Shown here one piece after another: positions 47,518 to 48,687 of a stretch of 48,687 bases of DNA; within the stretch, counting starts at the first letter, position 1, and the number at the start of each line of letters is the position of its first letter. A program made the translations under genes and the position numbers. The DNA comes from Candidatus Magasanikbacteria bacterium RIFOXYD2_FULL_41_14 (GTDB lineage: Bacteria > Patescibacteriota > Patescibacteriia > Magasanikbacterales > GWA2-37-8), in the NCBI GenBank assembly GCA_001784475.1, contig MFRE01000012.1:768-49454 (forward strand). The letters are read 5' to 3'. The notes beneath the pieces were generated by a model. That model saw nothing but the letters and a program-made list of their open reading frames with translations. It did no database searches and had not been told where the DNA came from.

Positions 47518-47778
47518 ATGGAGGAAATATTTTATACCTACTTAATTTACAGTCAATCAAGAAATAAATATTACATCGGAAAAACAAATAACATCGCAAG
47601 ACGATTTAAAGAACATAATAACGGGGAGGAGAAATATACTAAAACAGGCTCGCCATGGACTTTAATTGGAGCTATACTTTCTCAAACAAACTCTGAAGCA
47701 ACCAAGCGTGAAAACAAACTAAAACGAGCAAAAAATACAAAATACATAAAGTGGTACTTTGAACAACACAAAATATAA
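47518..47778 (+). CDS. Small GIY-YIG nuclease-domain protein
   Basis: 86 residues. FYTYLIYSQSRNKYYIGKTNNIARRFKEHNNG is the GIY-YIG core (YTYLI / YYIGKT), with the conserved Arg in ARRFKEHN. Asp/Glu residues downstream (ENKLKRAKNTKYIKWY) fit the catalytic glutamate region. This is the stand-alone YhbQ/UvrC-N-like type, abundant as tiny genes in CPR and Bacteroidetes, with no recognised DNA-binding domain. It sits between a broken tRNA-Asp copy and the intact tRNA-Asp, and the two repeats of the tRNA 5' half frame it exactly. A homing or tRNA-targeting role is possible but not shown. Confidence 0.85.
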   Translation: MEEIFYTYLIYSQSRNKYYIGKTNNIARRFKEHNNGEEKYTKTGSPWTLIGAILSQTNSEATKRENKLKRAKNTKYIKWYFEQHKI

Positions 47779-47788
47779 ATCATTGGGC

Positions 47789-47862
47789 GGGTCGGTAGTT
47801 CAACTGGTTAGAGCACTGCCCTGTCACGGCAGAAGTTGCGGGTTCGAGTCCCGTCCGACCCG
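47789..47862 (+). tRNA. tRNA-Asp (anticodon GTC), intact
   Basis: Acceptor GGGTCGG pairs with CCGACCC. TA at positions 8-9, D-arm GTTCAACTGGTTAGAGC, anticodon arm CTGCC-CTGTCAC-GGCAG, T-arm GCGGG-TTCGAGT-CCCGT, discriminator G. CCA is not encoded. All tRNA features are complete, in contrast to the two upstream copies. Confidence 0.95.
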
Positions 47863-47876
47863 CTTAGTGATTTATA

Positions 47877-47907
47877 AAACAAACCTCAGGTGGGTTTGTT
47901 TTTTGTT
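47877..47907 (+). terminator. Intrinsic terminator after tRNA-Asp
   Basis: ACAAACC-TCAGGT-GGGTTTGT followed by TTTTTG, 15 nt after the tRNA 3' end. Confidence 0.85.
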
Positions 47908-47990
47908 AGAGCATCCCGACTGAGTCGGTGCTTGCATCCCGTATTGAATCGGGAGAAAGTTGTGCCGACTAAGTCGGCATCCGACTCGCT
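47904..47990 (+). pseudogene. tRNA-Asp-like remnant 3 with three palindromes
   Basis: GTTAGAGCA (D-arm), AGAAAGTTG and CATCCGACTCGC (acceptor-like) echo the tRNA-Asp. Between them are CCCGACTGAGTCGG, TCCCG-TATTGAAT-CGGGA and GCCGACTAAGTCGGC, the same palindrome family. A terminator-like hairpin follows at 48013-48047. Confidence 0.5.
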
Positions 47991-48012
47991 GATTATTGTA
48001 GACAGTGTTTTG

Positions 48013-48047
48013 AGGAGCCCCGACCATAAACTGGTAGGGCTCTTTTA
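48013..48047 (+). terminator. Hairpin with short T-run
   Basis: GAGCCC...ACCA...TGGT...GGGCTC then TTTTA, downstream of the third tRNA-like remnant. Confidence 0.55.
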
Positions 48048-48121
48048 GTTTATACGTAGCCAAATTTGAAAGTATTTTATCGCCTACATTATAATCCCAA
48101 TTTCGCCACAATTTCAAATTA

Positions 48122-48150
48122 TTGATAGAAACAAGAAAAAATGATACACT
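48122..48150 (+). promoter_or_regulatory. Promoter of the structured RNA
   Basis: TTGATA, 17-nt spacer, TACACT (48145-48150). No start codon follows before the U-tail at 48309. Confidence 0.6.
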
Positions 48151-48156
48151 GACAAT

Positions 48157-48314
48157 AACAATACACAATTTAAAGACCTAAACCACGCAAGTGGCCACGG
48201 TCAAAAATCTGAACAAACATAGAGATGGCTATACCGTCTCGGTATTGTTTGTTCAGTCGGTTTCCGAAAGGTTGCTGGGTTTCGCAAGAAGCCACCGGAC
48301 GGTTAGCCTTTTTT
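48157..48314 (+). ncRNA. Candidate structured RNA or leader with U6 tail
   Basis: About 158 nt. GACC...GGTC encloses CCAC-GCAA-GTGG. CTGAACAAACA pairs perfectly with TGTTTGTTCAG (11 bp) and encloses GAGATGG-CTATA-CCGTCTC. CC-GAAA-GG and GTTTC-GCAA-GAAGC follow. Three GNRA loops in one short transcript and a final T6 mark it as a folded RNA. It shares the start TTTAAAGACCTA with the RNA at 46617. It may be a free RNA or a leader for the gene at 48363; no known riboswitch class is recognised. Confidence 0.5.
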
Positions 48315-48362
48315 GTTTTAAAAAAATGCGACTGTCCGTTTTATTCATCTAATTTAATCTCT

Positions 48363-48687
48363 ATGATTAAATCTGGCGAGGTAAACAAACAGCCGGCCAA
48401 GGCCATTTGGTATGGCATAGTAAAAACTATTTTACTATTGTCGCTTTTGACAGTACCGCTGGCTATGGCAAACAGTGGCAAAGCGTGGTTCAGCGTGTGG
48501 TATTCGCTTATATTATTTTTAGGCACGCCGATTTTTATTTGGATATTTTTAAATTATCGCTCGGTAAATTTTATTTTTGACAAAAATAAAATTGAGATTA
48601 ACTATGGCATTTTGTTTAAAAGAAGCAAAGTGATAATGGCTAAATCAATTCAGAACATTAAAATTGAGCGTGGCCTGTTAATCCGTT
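48363..48687 (+). CDS. Membrane protein, bacterial PH-domain-like (partial)
   Basis: Starts at ATG 48363 and runs off the window after ~108 codons; missed by the track because it lacks a stop here. Two membrane segments are visible (TILLLSLLTVPLAMA and WYSLILFLGTPIFIWIFL). They are followed by NYRSVNFIFDKNKIEINYGILFKRSKVIMAKSIQNIKIERGLLIR, the beta-strand pattern of bPH_2/YdbS-like domains ('y.ltd.ri.i..Gil.rr...ip...Iq.v.v..g'). Function of this family is poorly known. Preceded by the structured RNA at 48157-48314. Confidence 0.7.
   Translation, partial: MIKSGEVNKQPAKAIWYGIVKTILLLSLLTVPLAMANSGKAWFSVWYSLILFLGTPIFIWIFLNYRSVNFIFDKNKIEINYGILFKRSKVIMAKSIQNIKIERGLLIR

Noticed and set aside
47872-48168. 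ORF 47872..48168 minus
   Set aside because: It overlaps the tRNA terminator, palindromes and a hairpin; no family likeness.
1-48687. CRISPR arrays, rRNA genes, insertion-sequence transposases, integrases
   Set aside because: No regularly spaced repeats, no rRNA-like sequence and no transposase or recombinase motifs were seen. The only mobile signs are palindromes, the GIY-YIG gene and GC-rich cassettes.

Overview
The window reads as a chromosomal segment of an AT-rich bacterium, most likely a member of the Candidate Phyla Radiation (Patescibacteria, Parcubacteria-like). This is an inference from gene content: a compact peptidoglycan set with an insertion-bearing MraY and an Mpl-type ligase, a short HPF, a tiny GIY-YIG nuclease gene, and many degenerate or minimal proteins. 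TGA is used as a stop (gpsA ends in an ATGA overlap with ftsI), so the recoded Gracilibacteria/Absconditabacteria code is excluded. Almost all native genes lack a Shine-Dalgarno sequence. Several start within about 8-9 nt of a good -10 box, which suggests leaderless transcripts.

Layout. 1-4882 (minus): chorismate-pathway operon aroA-aroK-aroQ-aroE-aroF/G-aroB, preceded by a leader peptide rich in Tyr/Phe/Trp codons and an intrinsic terminator. 4954-12972 (minus): defence/mobile-type block with an AbrB-like protein, a type III restriction-modification system (mod, an AlbA_2-domain protein, res), a RelE/Phd toxin-antitoxin pair and radC. 13104-20216 (minus): complete tryptophan operon trpR-trpL-trpE-G-D-C-F-B-A, with a TrpR-type operator over the start site, a tandem-Trp leader peptide and a terminator. 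20249-22865 (minus): methyltransferase, NlpC/P60-like protein and ATP-grasp enzyme. 23118-38806 (plus): cell-envelope and housekeeping genes (murB, hpf, LtaS-like, P-type ATPase, rlmN, gpsA, ftsI-like, murF, mraY, ATE/GNAT-like, deoxyribosyltransferase-like, mpl-like, Nudix). 38865-44171: small zinc ribbon, PLP enzyme, a third attenuator (Phe/Tyr leader) with no obvious biosynthetic gene behind it, a hairpin-rich GC block, an inactive HtrA-like protein and a membrane protein, plus GC-rich orphan genes. 44342-46536 (plus): smpB, tmRNA, infC, rpmI, rplT. 46581-48687: a hairpin RNA, a GC-rich orphan gene, a tRNA-Asp array with palindromic insertions that brackets a GIY-YIG nuclease gene, a second structured RNA and a partial membrane protein.

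The most unusual content is regulatory. Three ribosome-mediated attenuators lie in one 48-kb window: aro (SYFYFW), trp (LTWWS) and an orphan phe-type leader (FFFYF). Each has a mutually exclusive 1:2 / 2:3 / 3:4 pairing scheme that can be read by eye. The trp operon also has an 18-bp operator with the same GTACT-N8-AGTAC skeleton as the enterobacterial trp operator. Two further observations are, to my knowledge, not standard. A pair of ~115-125-nt structured elements with covarying outer stems and conserved loop sequences sits just upstream of trpA and of a membrane-protein gene. Small palindromes have invaded tRNA-Asp copies and also coding genes (res, mpl, aroE). Three GC-rich ORFs with strong AGGAG-type ribosome binding sites stand out from all other genes and look imported.
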